DNA from: Bacteroidota bacterium
GTDB lineage: Bacteria > Bacteroidota > Bacteroidia > Chitinophagales > Chitinophagaceae
DNA length: 64,000 nucleotides
Reading direction: 5' to 3'
Assembly (NCBI GenBank): GCA_023422565.1
Contig: JAFAGR010000097.1
Coordinates: 1-64,000, forward strand
Position 1 is the first letter of the stretch. Every line of letters begins with the position of its first letter. The notes under the pieces are model-generated. The model saw nothing but the letters and a program-made list of their open reading frames with translations. It was not told the origin of the DNA and did not search any database. Positions 26,834 through 35,317 of this stretch are shown in pieces. The translations under genes and the position numbers were made by a program.

Positions 26834-27235
26834 TTGAATAATCTGAACGTATTAAATACCCGGAAGAAAAGCGCCACCCGGCTTACCCGTAACAGCAAAA
26901 TTTTTAAGAGTATTATCCACGCGATCCAGGAAAAGAAAGGCGAGAACGTTACGAGTCTCGACCTTCGAAAAATTCCTGAGGCCGTTGCTGACTTTTTCAT
27001 TATCTGCGAAGCTACAAACCCCACGCAGCTTCGCGCAATTGCGGATTTTGTAGAGGAAGATGTAAAGAAGAAAACAGGAGAACTGCCTTATAAACATGAA
27101 GGCCGGCAGGCCCAGCAATGGATACTTATTGATTATGTAAACATAGTGGTTCATATAATGTTGCCCGAGCCCCGCAAATTCTACCAGCTGGAAGAAATGT
27201 GGAGCGACGCGCCCAGCATGGAACACGAGGGATAA
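26834..27235 (+). CDS. rsfS: Ribosome silencing factor RsfS
   Basis: A 133-residue protein of the Iojap/RsfS family, which binds ribosomal protein L14 and blocks subunit joining in starvation. Family segments include LDLRKIPEAVADFFIICEA, YKHEGRQAQQWILIDYVNIVVH and FYQLEEMWSD. The start is TTG at 26834; no ATG is available nearby, and the encoded N-terminus (MNNLNVLNTRKKS) fits relatives I recall. It leads a run of closely spaced genes: ftsH, lutC and a gamma-glutamylcyclotransferase-like gene. Confidence 0.92.
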   Translation: MNNLNVLNTRKKSATRLTRNSKIFKSIIHAIQEKKGENVTSLDLRKIPEAVADFFIICEATNPTQLRAIADFVEEDVKKKTGELPYKHEGRQAQQWILIDYVNIVVHIMLPEPRKFYQLEEMWSDAPSMEHEG

Positions 27236-27256
27236 TTTTATAACAGCAAAAACAGT

Positions 27257-29311
27257 ATGAACCAAAACAACAACAAGAGAACTCCTGATAACCCTATGGG
27301 CGAGGAACCGAAGAAGAAGAGCCGCTTCAGTATTTACTGGGTTTACGGCCTTATTTTGCTTACTATGCTTGGGGTGAACCTTTTCAGGAATGTGAGCCCG
27401 GCCGGCGTGGAAACCGATCAGCAGAAATTTTACAGGATGGTTTCGGAAGGGGATATTGAAAAAATAAAAACCATCCGGAATAAAAAACTCGTTAGGGTTT
27501 ATGCCTATTCCGACAGCCTGAAAAATAAATCAACGCTTTACCGCGAACTGCTGGCCGATGCACAGGATAAAGAAAAATATGAGAGAGCTGTTAAGTCGAA
27601 CCAACCGCAACTTTTTTTCAGCATTATAGACGATAAGACCTTCGCTTCTCAAATGGCGGATTTCTATAAGGTAAATCCACAAATACGCCAGGTGCCGGAC
27701 AGTCCGGATGACGAAGGTGAATTTTTCTCCCAGATTATCAGCACGCTTCTTCCCATTATTCTAGTCGGATTTTTATTTGTTATGATGATGAGAAAGGTGG
27801 GCCCCGGTGGCGGTGGCGGCCCCGGTGGTATTTTTAACATCGGCAAAAGCAAGGCTACTTTGTTTGATAAGGGCACGCGTGTTAATATCACATTCAGCGA
27901 TGTGGCCGGTCTTGACGAGGCCAAGGTGGAAGTGATGGAGATCGTTGACTTTTTAAAAAATCCGAAAAAGTATACTGCCCTCGGCGGCAAGATCCCGAAA
28001 GGAGCATTGCTTGTGGGCCCTCCGGGTACAGGTAAAACACTTTTGGCAAAAGCGGTTGCCGGAGAAGCACAGGTTCCGTTCTTCAGCCTGAGCGGAAGTG
28101 ATTTTGTAGAGATGTTTGTAGGTGTTGGTGCAAGCCGTGTTCGTGACCTTTTCAAGCAGGCAAGAGAAAAAGCTCCATGTATAATTTTTATCGATGAAAT
28201 TGATGCGATAGGCCGCGCCCGCGGAAAGAACGTGATGATGAGTAATGATGAAAGAGAAAATACGCTGAACCAGTTGCTGGTGGAAATGGATGGCTTCGGT
28301 ACCGACCTTGGCATCATAATTCTTGCCGCAACCAACAGGCCTGATGTACTTGATTCAGCCTTGTTGCGCCCGGGCCGATTCGACAGGCAGATTTCCATTG
28401 ACCGCCCCGATCTTCAGGGAAGGGAGGCGATCTTCAAAGTGCATCTGACGCCGATAAAAACATCGCAGAAACTCGACATTCATAAGCTTGCCGAACAAAC
28501 GCCCGGTTTTGCAGGAGCTGATATTGCCAACGTGTGCAATGAGGCCGCGCTTATAGCAGCAAGAAAGAATAAGGAAGCTGTAGATATGAGCGACTTCCAG
28601 GATGCTATCGATCGCGTGATCGGCGGACTGGAAAAGAAAAACAAGATCATTTCACCGGAAGAAAAAGAAATCATTGCTTACCATGAAGCAGGTCATGCGA
28701 TCTGCGGATGGTTCCTCGAGCATGCGTACCCGTTATTAAAGGTTACCATTGTGCCACGAGGCACGGCAGCCCTGGGCTACGCACAATACACGCCGAAGGA
28801 GCAATATCTTTATAACACTGATCAGTTAACAGATCAGATCTGCATGACACTCGGAGGAAGGGCCAGTGAAGATATTTTCTTCGGTAAAATAAGCACCGGT
28901 GCAAGTAATGATCTTCAGCAGATAACCAAGATCGCCTACAGCATGGTTACTGTATATGGAATGAATGACAAAGTGGGAAACATAAGCTTTTACGATCCCG
29001 CACAGGAGAATTATTTCACGAAGCCTTACAGTGAGGAAACCGGAAAGATGATTGATAATGAGGTGCGCATTCTAATTGACAATGCATATGAAAAAACCAA
29101 AGCATTGCTGATTGAAAAACGCGCGGAGGTTGAAAAGCTGGCAAAGGAACTTTTGGTAAAAGAAGTGTTGTTTAAAAGTGATGTGGAAGCGCTGATCGGC
29201 AAACGGCCCTTTGAAGAGAAGAAGATATTGGACATTGAACCGGAAGATGTTGTAACTGAAGAACCGCCGGTGAGTATCCCGGAAGAATTAAAAAACCCGC
29301 CGCAAATTTGA
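27257..29311 (+). CDS. ftsH: ATP-dependent zinc metalloprotease FtsH
   Basis: A 684-residue membrane-bound AAA+ protease that degrades misfolded and regulatory membrane proteins. Two N-terminal transmembrane helices (about 28-44 and 155-175) flank a periplasmic domain. Walker A is GPPGTGKT (254-261), Walker B IIFIDEIDAIG, and LRPGRFD forms the SRH. The zinc site is HEAGH (476-480), with an aspartate ligand in TGASNDLQQ. A glycine-rich stretch (GPGGGGGPGG) precedes the AAA domain. Confidence 0.98.
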   Translation: MNQNNNKRTPDNPMGEEPKKKSRFSIYWVYGLILLTMLGVNLFRNVSPAGVETDQQKFYRMVSEGDIEKIKTIRNKKLVRVYAYSDSLKNKSTLYRELLADAQDKEKYERAVKSNQPQLFFSIIDDKTFASQMADFYKVNPQIRQVPDSPDDEGEFFSQIISTLLPIILVGFLFVMMMRKVGPGGGGGPGGIFNIGKSKATLFDKGTRVNITFSDVAGLDEAKVEVMEIVDFLKNPKKYTALGGKIPKGALLVGPPGTGKTLLAKAVAGEAQVPFFSLSGSDFVEMFVGVGASRVRDLFKQAREKAPCIIFIDEIDAIGRARGKNVMMSNDERENTLNQLLVEMDGFGTDLGIIILAATNRPDVLDSALLRPGRFDRQISIDRPDLQGREAIFKVHLTPIKTSQKLDIHKLAEQTPGFAGADIANVCNEAALIAARKNKEAVDMSDFQDAIDRVIGGLEKKNKIISPEEKEIIAYHEAGHAICGWFLEHAYPLLKVTIVPRGTAALGYAQYTPKEQYLYNTDQLTDQICMTLGGRASEDIFFGKISTGASNDLQQITKIAYSMVTVYGMNDKVGNISFYDPAQENYFTKPYSEETGKMIDNEVRILIDNAYEKTKALLIEKRAEVEKLAKELLVKEVLFKSDVEALIGKRPFEEKKILDIEPEDVVTEEPPVSIPEELKNPPQI

Positions 29312-29315
29312 CGAC

Positions 29316-29951
29316 ATGCAAGCCTCTTCGGCAAAGGAAACAATACTAAAGAAAATACGGCAGGCACTGGCAAACCCGGTGCCTGTGCCTTTTCCGAAAA
29401 GTGAAGGCAACCAGGCCGTTTACCCGGAAGGTGCGGAAGATGAAGCGATCATGTTCGCGGAAACATTCTCATCCCTGCAGGGGAAATTCGCTTTTTGCAG
29501 TTCTGTGGAAGACCTGAAGGAACAATTGGGATCACTACTCGTCCGCAATCAATGGCAAAAGATCTATTGCAGGGATGAAAAGATACTCGGCCTTCTTGGC
29601 ACTACCGTGAACGCTTATCCGAAATTAGATGATTGCGATGCCTCTATAACGGGATGTGAATACCTCGTGGCCCGAACGGGAAGCATGGTGTTAAGTGCAA
29701 ACCAGGCCCAGGGCCGCACCGCAAGCGTTTATGCACCAGTACATATTTGCGTGGCTTTCACCAGCCAGATGGTTTACGATTTGAAAGACGCTCTGCAATT
29801 TCTAAAACAGAAATACGAGGGCACGTTCCCATCAATGATCACGTTTGCAACAGGGCCAAGCAGAACGGCTGATATCGAAAAAACTCTCGTAACCGGAGTG
29901 CATGGCCCCGGGGAAGTGTACTGCTTTCTTGTGGAAGACTCCCCGGTTTAA
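29316..29951 (+). CDS. lutC: LutC-type LUD-domain lactate utilization protein
   Basis: A 211-residue LUD-domain protein. Characteristic segments are TGCEYLVARTGSMVLSA and FATGPSRTADIEKTLVTGVHGPG, which match the LutC/YkgG group. It would assist L-lactate oxidation with LutA and LutB. It is placed 4 bp after ftsH, not with lutB, which lies about 15 kb away. Confidence 0.88.
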   Translation: MQASSAKETILKKIRQALANPVPVPFPKSEGNQAVYPEGAEDEAIMFAETFSSLQGKFAFCSSVEDLKEQLGSLLVRNQWQKIYCRDEKILGLLGTTVNAYPKLDDCDASITGCEYLVARTGSMVLSANQAQGRTASVYAPVHICVAFTSQMVYDLKDALQFLKQKYEGTFPSMITFATGPSRTADIEKTLVTGVHGPGEVYCFLVEDSPV

Positions 29952-29965
29952 AAATTTGAAAGAAA

Positions 29966-30403
29966 ATGGAAAGCAATAATTATTTGTTTGTGTATGGCTC
30001 GCTAAGAAGCGGCTTTCGTAACCCGGCTTATAAATATCTTACGCAGTTTTTTCACCTGATCGGCGAAGCTATTGTAAAAGGTAGAACATACTATAACGGC
30101 ACAATGCCTGTGGCGGTGCCTACGGAAGATGAACATTTTATCTCGGGAGAATTGTATGAATTGAACAATCCTGATGAATTTGAATGGGCTATTGGCCAGC
30201 TGGACGATTATGAAGGATTGAACGTAATGCCCGGTGAAAAACCAAAGTATCGCAGAGACTTGGTGGAGGTTAGCCGCCAGGGTGAAAATAGGCAAAGCTG
30301 GATCTACTGGTACAACGGAGACGTGTCTGGCATGCCGGAAATTGAAGCGGGGGAGGTTTTAAAATACCTGCACAATAAAACCAATACGCCAAAGAATGGC
30401 TAG
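29966..30403 (+). CDS. Gamma-glutamylcyclotransferase-like (AIG2/GGCT) protein
   Basis: A 145-residue protein with the GGCT-fold opening YLFVYGSLRSGFRNPAY and the catalytic-type ELYELNNPDEFEWAIGQLDDYEG segment. Members cleave gamma-glutamyl peptides or amines to 5-oxoproline; the exact substrate is unknown. It overlaps lpxH by 8 bp, so the two are translationally coupled. Confidence 0.85.
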   Translation: MESNNYLFVYGSLRSGFRNPAYKYLTQFFHLIGEAIVKGRTYYNGTMPVAVPTEDEHFISGELYELNNPDEFEWAIGQLDDYEGLNVMPGEKPKYRRDLVEVSRQGENRQSWIYWYNGDVSGMPEIEAGEVLKYLHNKTNTPKNG

Positions 30404-31151
30404 TACCCGCAGCAAGATCTATTTCATTTCTGATTTTCATCTCGGTGCTCCGAACCGCGACCTGAGCCTGCTGCGCGAGAAAAAGATCATCCGGTTTCTG
30501 AATAAAATTCAGCATGATGCCGGGCAGCTCTTTATACTTGGAGACCTGTTTGATTTCTGGTTTGAGTATAAGCGCGTAGTGCCCAAAGGCTTTGTCAGAA
30601 TTTTAGGGAAGCTCGCCGAACTAAGCGATTCAGGGATCAGCATTCATTTCTTTGTCGGCAATCACGACATGTGGATGAAAACGTATTTTCAGGAAGAAAT
30701 GAACATTAACGTTTATCATCACCCTAAAGAGTTTGAGCTTCAGGGAAAGAGATTTCTTATAGGACACGGCGATGGATTAGGCCCCGGCGACCATGGTTAC
30801 AAAACGATAAAGAAGATCTTTCGAAACCCGCTTTCTCAATGGCTGTTCGGAGCGCTGCCTCCATACATAGGTATGGGAGTGGCTGACTTTTTCAGCAGAA
30901 AGAGCCGGGCAAAAACAGGAACCACCGATGAAGTTTTTCTGGGAGAAGACAAGGAGTGGCTGATCATCTATTGCAAGGAAATTCTGCAAAAAGAACATTT
31001 TGATTACTTTATTTTCGGCCACCGCCATCTTCCCATCGAGTTTGACCTGAATGATAGAAGCAAATACATCAATTTGGGCGACTGGATAAAATATTTCAGT
31101 TATGTTGAACTCGAGAATAGTATCCCGGCTCTTAAATATTATGAAGAATAA
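30396..31151 (+). CDS. lpxH: UDP-2,3-diacylglucosamine diphosphatase (LpxH type)
   Basis: A 251-residue calcineurin-like phosphoesterase with all metal motifs: DFHLG, GDLFDFW, GNHD, GHGD and GHRH. It releases UMP to make lipid X (2,3-diacylglucosamine 1-phosphate) in lipid A synthesis, at the inner face of the cytoplasmic membrane. The family includes some diverged members, but the full motif set and the length favour LpxH. Confidence 0.88.
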   Translation: MASTRSKIYFISDFHLGAPNRDLSLLREKKIIRFLNKIQHDAGQLFILGDLFDFWFEYKRVVPKGFVRILGKLAELSDSGISIHFFVGNHDMWMKTYFQEEMNINVYHHPKEFELQGKRFLIGHGDGLGPGDHGYKTIKKIFRNPLSQWLFGALPPYIGMGVADFFSRKSRAKTGTTDEVFLGEDKEWLIIYCKEILQKEHFDYFIFGHRHLPIEFDLNDRSKYINLGDWIKYFSYVELENSIPALKYYEE

Positions 31152-31997
31152 GTGAGGTTGTTTTTTACATATATGTTTCTGCTCGCGTTGTCAACTAACG
31201 GTTGCGCACAGGTGAAGAATGCAGTTACAGCAAAGTCGGATACAATTTCCTCGCAACCCACACTTTCACCGATCCGGATCATCCCTGGTGTTTACGACAG
31301 ATTTGAAGTTGATGCCATCGGCAACCTTTATCTTCTGCGCGAAGGACAGTTAAAAAAACTTTCACCTGCGGGCGACTCTCTGGCTGTTTTTAACGATGTA
31401 AGACGATTTGGACACCCCGCCACTTTAGACGTTACAAATCCTTTTAAAACATTACTCTATTACAAACAGTTTACCACTGTGGTGTTGTTAGATAACATGC
31501 TTTCAAACCGCGGGGTGATTAATCTCCGAAAGAACGGAATATTTACGGTTGACGCTGTGGGCATGAGTTATGATAATAAAGTTTGGCTGTTTGACGAGCA
31601 GGATTTCAAACTAAAAAAGATAGATGAAGACGGAAAAGTTTTAATGGAAAGCAATGACCTCCGCCAGGCCGCTATGATTGCTCCTCAGCCGAACCTTCTT
31701 TTTGACAGTGAGGGCACCGTTTTTCTTTATGATCCCGGCCTCGGTTTCGTACTTCTGGATTATTACGGCGCTTATCTGAAAACGCTTCCCTTTAAAGACT
31801 GGCAATCGGTTTCGGTTTCAAAAAATTCTTTGTTTGGCTTTGTAAAAAATAAATTGCTTACCTATGAATTGAAGAGCCTGCAGGTAAAAGAATACGACCT
31901 TCCTGGCATCTTTGAAGGAACGATCTCTGTTCGCACAATGGGCGGAAAAATATATTTGCACAAGAAGGATGCAATTGAAGTTTACATGGTTCCCTGA
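31152..31997 (+). CDS. Exported protein of unknown function, beta-propeller-like
   Basis: A 281-residue protein. Its GTG start directly follows the lpxH stop; an ATG at 31173 is possible. The N-terminus is hydrophobic and ends STNGCAQ, which could be a lipoprotein cleavage site, although the -3 residue is atypical. The rest has repeating strand patterns with YD/FD and NG turns, like a small propeller. I do not recognise a family. It is probably part of the lpxH transcript. Confidence 0.65.
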   Translation: MRLFFTYMFLLALSTNGCAQVKNAVTAKSDTISSQPTLSPIRIIPGVYDRFEVDAIGNLYLLREGQLKKLSPAGDSLAVFNDVRRFGHPATLDVTNPFKTLLYYKQFTTVVLLDNMLSNRGVINLRKNGIFTVDAVGMSYDNKVWLFDEQDFKLKKIDEDGKVLMESNDLRQAAMIAPQPNLLFDSEGTVFLYDPGLGFVLLDYYGAYLKTLPFKDWQSVSVSKNSLFGFVKNKLLTYELKSLQVKEYDLPGIFEGTISVRTMGGKIYLHKKDAIEVYMVP

Positions 31998-32014
31998 TCA
32001 TTAAAATTTGTTTG

Positions 32015-33136
32015 ATGGAATTTCTTGATGAGATGATACTTGACAATCCTGTAAGAAACTACCTCAAGGTAGCTGCAGTGATCTTAATAGTGTTTATGTT
32101 GAAGCGCGTCATCTCCCTGTACCTGGTTACCCTGCTCCTGAAAATTTTTAATAACGCGGGAAAGATAGAGAGTGAAAAATTTAAAAAGCTTGTAATAAAA
32201 CCTGTAGGCTGGTTGCTGGTGATTGTAGTAAGCGTTGTGGCGCTGCACAAATTATATTTTCCTGCCGTATGGCACTACAAAATTTACGGGATCGGAACCA
32301 AGGATATTCTAAATGCGCTCGGTATTTGCCTGATGATCATTGCCGTGATCCGGTTTCTTTTAAGAACGGTGGACTTCATAGCCTTGATCATGAAACAGGC
32401 GGCAACCGGTGTTGACGACCGAAGCGAATACCAGATGATTTCTTTCTTCCGCGATTTCCTGAAAGTGGCGATCGGAATTATCGGGGTGCTATGGCTTATC
32501 CGTTCCGGGCTCGGAAAACCCGTTGGCCCGCTGCTAACGGGGCTCAGCATTGTGGGCGCAGCACTTGCACTTGCCGCAAAGGAGAGTCTTGAAAACCTCA
32601 TTGCTTCCTTTATCATTTTTTTTGACAAGCCTTTCTTTGTGGGCGACTTTCTGAAAGTGAACAACGTTTCCGGAACGGTGGAGCGGATCGGATTGCGAAG
32701 CACACGAATTCGCACGGCTGAAAAAACCCTGGTGACGATACCGAATAAGCAGATGGTTGACGGCATAGTGGATAATGTGAGCATGCGCACTCAACTTCGG
32801 GCTGAAATAAAAATTGAACTAAATATTAATGCCGATCCTGCAAAACTTGACCAACTCGTAAACAATACCCGCAACTGGCTGCAGGGCCGCAAAGAACAGG
32901 TGATTACTTTTACCGTTTTTCTGCAAGACTATAGTAAGAATGGAGTAACCCTGTTTACAGAATATTTCACCCCGCCAATGAACATCCATGTATTTAACGG
33001 CATAAAGCAGGACCTGATATTGTATATCCGCCAAAGAATAGCGGAGACGGGTCTTGAATTACAAACAGGCGCAACTGATATCAGGTTTGTAAAAGATGAT
33101 ATTCCGCAGCCGCCACCGCCGAACCCGATCATTTAA
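32015..33136 (+). CDS. Small-conductance mechanosensitive channel (MscS family)
   Basis: A 373-residue protein. Four hydrophobic segments lie in the first 190 residues. The pore-lining TM3 is followed by the MscS signature KESLENLIASFIIFFDKPFF and the beta domain VGDFLKVNNVSGTVERIGLRST, with IPNKQM. It would open under membrane tension and release solutes during osmotic downshock. The ATG at 32015 is preferred to the TTG one codon earlier. It overlaps the convergent thioredoxin-like gene by 8 bp. Confidence 0.9.
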   Translation: MEFLDEMILDNPVRNYLKVAAVILIVFMLKRVISLYLVTLLLKIFNNAGKIESEKFKKLVIKPVGWLLVIVVSVVALHKLYFPAVWHYKIYGIGTKDILNALGICLMIIAVIRFLLRTVDFIALIMKQAATGVDDRSEYQMISFFRDFLKVAIGIIGVLWLIRSGLGKPVGPLLTGLSIVGAALALAAKESLENLIASFIIFFDKPFFVGDFLKVNNVSGTVERIGLRSTRIRTAEKTLVTIPNKQMVDGIVDNVSMRTQLRAEIKIELNINADPAKLDQLVNNTRNWLQGRKEQVITFTVFLQDYSKNGVTLFTEYFTPPMNIHVFNGIKQDLILYIRQRIAETGLELQTGATDIRFVKDDIPQPPPPNPII

Positions 33137-33629
33137 GGAGAGCAGCAAATTCTTCATCCCACTTACCGGTTTTGCCGTATTCAATCACGCGCCCAACTTC
33201 GCGGCCGTCTTTCAACACAATAATAGTGGGAACATTAGTGATGCCCATCACCCCCGCTACATTGCCAATCGCCTTTTTATTTCGGTCAACTCCAAAAAAA
33301 GTGATCCTTGAATCGGGAAAGCCGCTTTTCTCCTGGATAGAAAAGAATTTCGGAAGAATATTTTGCGTATCCTCGCACCATGTACCTCCGAACAAAATGA
33401 AACTTACATTCGCCGGGGCGGCACTCATGGCTTCTACCACCGCCTGCGAGGGCGCATAATTGGCCACAGAGGGCTTGTACCAGGTAAAGGCTGAATCATT
33501 CAAAAGAATATACTTCGAAATCATCCCGTTTAGTATCACCGAAGAACCGTCGTGCGAATAGGTATAAGGAGTTTGAGAAAATGCATTCAAAGAAAGGAAA
33601 CAGGCAACAGCCAGTAAGATCTTTTTCAT
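33129..33629 (-). CDS. Exported thioredoxin-like protein with a single active-site cysteine
   Basis: A 166-residue protein with a signal peptide (MKKILLAVACFLSLNAFSQ). The thioredoxin fold is seen from FILFGGTWCEDTQNILPKF through the cis-proline loop TNVPTI. The CxxC motif is reduced to CEDT, leaving only the first cysteine. It cannot form the usual disulfide and may act as a monothiol or a binding protein in the periplasm. MerR lies 11 bp upstream on the same strand. Confidence 0.8.
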   Translation of the reverse strand: MKKILLAVACFLSLNAFSQTPYTYSHDGSSVILNGMISKYILLNDSAFTWYKPSVANYAPSQAVVEAMSAAPANVSFILFGGTWCEDTQNILPKFFSIQEKSGFPDSRITFFGVDRNKKAIGNVAGVMGITNVPTIIVLKDGREVGRVIEYGKTGKWDEEFAALLK

Positions 33630-33640
33630 AGGAACTATGT

Positions 33641-34171
33641 TTATAAAGTTGTTTTCAGTTCAGCCAAAAACTGTTTGAGACGCTTCAATGATTCGATCAT
33701 CGCGAACTTTTCTTCTGCGCGCGCGCTTTTTTTCAGATAATCTTTCGCCCCTTCAATCGTATATTTTCTTTCGCGCAAAAGATGGTAGATGAGTTGCAAA
33801 TTTTTTACATCCTGCGGACGAAAGAACCTATCTCCCTTTCCGTTCTTTTTGGGCTTTAAAATTGAGAACTCGCTCTCCCAAAAACGCAACAGGGAAGGGT
33901 TTACTTTAAACATCTCCGAAACCGCGCCGATGCTGTAATAGCTCTTCTCAAAAAGAACTGCATCTTCAGGAACTTCCACGCGATGAACGCTCGCACTCAT
34001 TTCGCTGATCTTCATTCTGCCTCGTGTAGACTTTTTTTGGTTTACAGCAGGAGCCTCCTCCTTCACCATAATTTCTTCAGGAGCCGGCCTCTTAAGCACT
34101 TGCTTTTCCTCCGCCGGTGGTGGCGGAGCCGGATCGAAATCAAAATTGAAAGCGGCTTGCTTGAGTGGCAT
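33641..34171 (-). CDS. MerR-family transcriptional regulator
   Basis: A 176-residue protein. The first 80 residues are low-complexity (proline-, glutamate- and lysine-rich). A MerR winged helix follows (about 82-155): YYSIGAVSEMFKVNPSLLRFWE with the second helix and wing KGDRFFRPQDVKNL. The C-terminus is a short coiled coil. No effector-binding cysteines are seen. Its regulon is unknown. It lies between an M23 gene and the thioredoxin-like gene, with gaps of about 11 bp. Confidence 0.85.
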   Translation of the reverse strand: MPLKQAAFNFDFDPAPPPPAEEKQVLKRPAPEEIMVKEEAPAVNQKKSTRGRMKISEMSASVHRVEVPEDAVLFEKSYYSIGAVSEMFKVNPSLLRFWESEFSILKPKKNGKGDRFFRPQDVKNLQLIYHLLRERKYTIEGAKDYLKKSARAEEKFAMIESLKRLKQFLAELKTTL

Positions 34172-34182
34172 AATAAATAAAG

Positions 34183-35157
34183 TTAATCAAAACTTTTTGC
34201 ACTGCCTGTTGCGGCAAGTTTGAGGATCTGATCGTATTGTTCCGCATTCAGATCGTTATAAAAAAAGTAAACCGGGTTTACATCAACTCCATTCACAGAC
34301 ACTTCATAGTGGCAGTGCGGCCCTGTGCTTTTTCCTGTACTGCCCACCCATCCTATCACTTCGCCGCGTTTTACCTGCTGGCCGGGGCGCACTTTTATAC
34401 GAACCATATGCGCATAAAGCGTTTGATATCCATATCCATGATTTATCACCACATGATTCCCGTACCCGCCCTCCATTCGGGCAGCGGTTTTTACGCGGCC
34501 ATCGCCCGTTGCGTAAATGGGGGTGCCCTGTGGTGCGGTAAAATCCAGGCCCTTGTGCATCTTAGGCGTTCCGTATACAGGGTCAATACGCATTCCAAAG
34601 CCACTGGCTATGCGATTCAATTGTTTGTTGCTTACCGGCTGTATCGCCGGGATGCTCGCCAACTTAGCGTCCTGATTTTTGATCAGTCCTTCAATTGCAT
34701 CGTAGCTGTCAAACTGGTATTCTATCCGGGCCTGCATGTTATTCAGCTGGTCGGCAATATTCTTTGCAAACTCATCTTCATCGATCACTTTTACCTTATC
34801 GATCTCTTTTTTCTTTTCGATCATTTGAGCGCGGGCACTGTCTGGCAACGGGTTCGCTTCAAATATGCTCCGGTACACTTCATTGTCGCGATTCTCAAGC
34901 GTTACCAGTTGCGCCTGCATCGTTTGCACGCGGCGTTGAATGTTCTTGTAATTTTCGCTGAGTACTTCATAACGGCGGTTTGCTTCAATGTTGCGGGGCT
35001 TGGGAAAGAAACGGTCCCACAAGTAAATTACCACAGCAGAACTCACCACGAGAGCGGAAAGGAATCCGAAAAACCGAAGGAGCTTCACCCGAAGGGGCGT
35101 AACCAGCTTTTCATAACGCAGCGTATGCGTATTGTAGAAGTATTTTATTTTCTTCAT
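34183..35157 (-). CDS. Membrane-anchored M23 metallopeptidase
   Basis: A 324-residue protein with one N-terminal transmembrane helix (about 29-48). A coiled coil follows (about 60-145), then a LytM domain. The zinc ligands are present as HKGLD (HxxxD) and HCHYE (HxH), so it is probably catalytically active. The layout (anchor, coiled coil, LytM) resembles cell-division and wall-remodelling endopeptidases. It heads a minus-strand unit with the MerR and thioredoxin-like genes. Confidence 0.9.
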   Translation of the reverse strand: MKKIKYFYNTHTLRYEKLVTPLRVKLLRFFGFLSALVVSSAVVIYLWDRFFPKPRNIEANRRYEVLSENYKNIQRRVQTMQAQLVTLENRDNEVYRSIFEANPLPDSARAQMIEKKKEIDKVKVIDEDEFAKNIADQLNNMQARIEYQFDSYDAIEGLIKNQDAKLASIPAIQPVSNKQLNRIASGFGMRIDPVYGTPKMHKGLDFTAPQGTPIYATGDGRVKTAARMEGGYGNHVVINHGYGYQTLYAHMVRIKVRPGQQVKRGEVIGWVGSTGKSTGPHCHYEVSVNGVDVNPVYFFYNDLNAEQYDQILKLAATGSAKSFD

Positions 35158-35240
35158 GATGTAAAGCTGACCTGCATATCACTATAATATCATTGAAAAT
35201 TTTTGTTGCCACGGCGGCAAAGTTGGCCCGCTCCTTTTAG

Positions 35241-35248
35241 TACCTTTG
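35241..35248 (+). promoter_or_regulatory. -7 box of alaS
   Basis: TACCTTTG, with a TTG 15 nt upstream (35223-35225). It is 69 nt before the alaS start, in the gap shared with the divergent M23 gene. Confidence 0.45.
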
Positions 35249-35317
35249 GCGCTTCCCGGGCGGTATTCACAAATATAGACCGATAATTTTCAACAATACA
35301 ACACCATTTTTTGGAAT

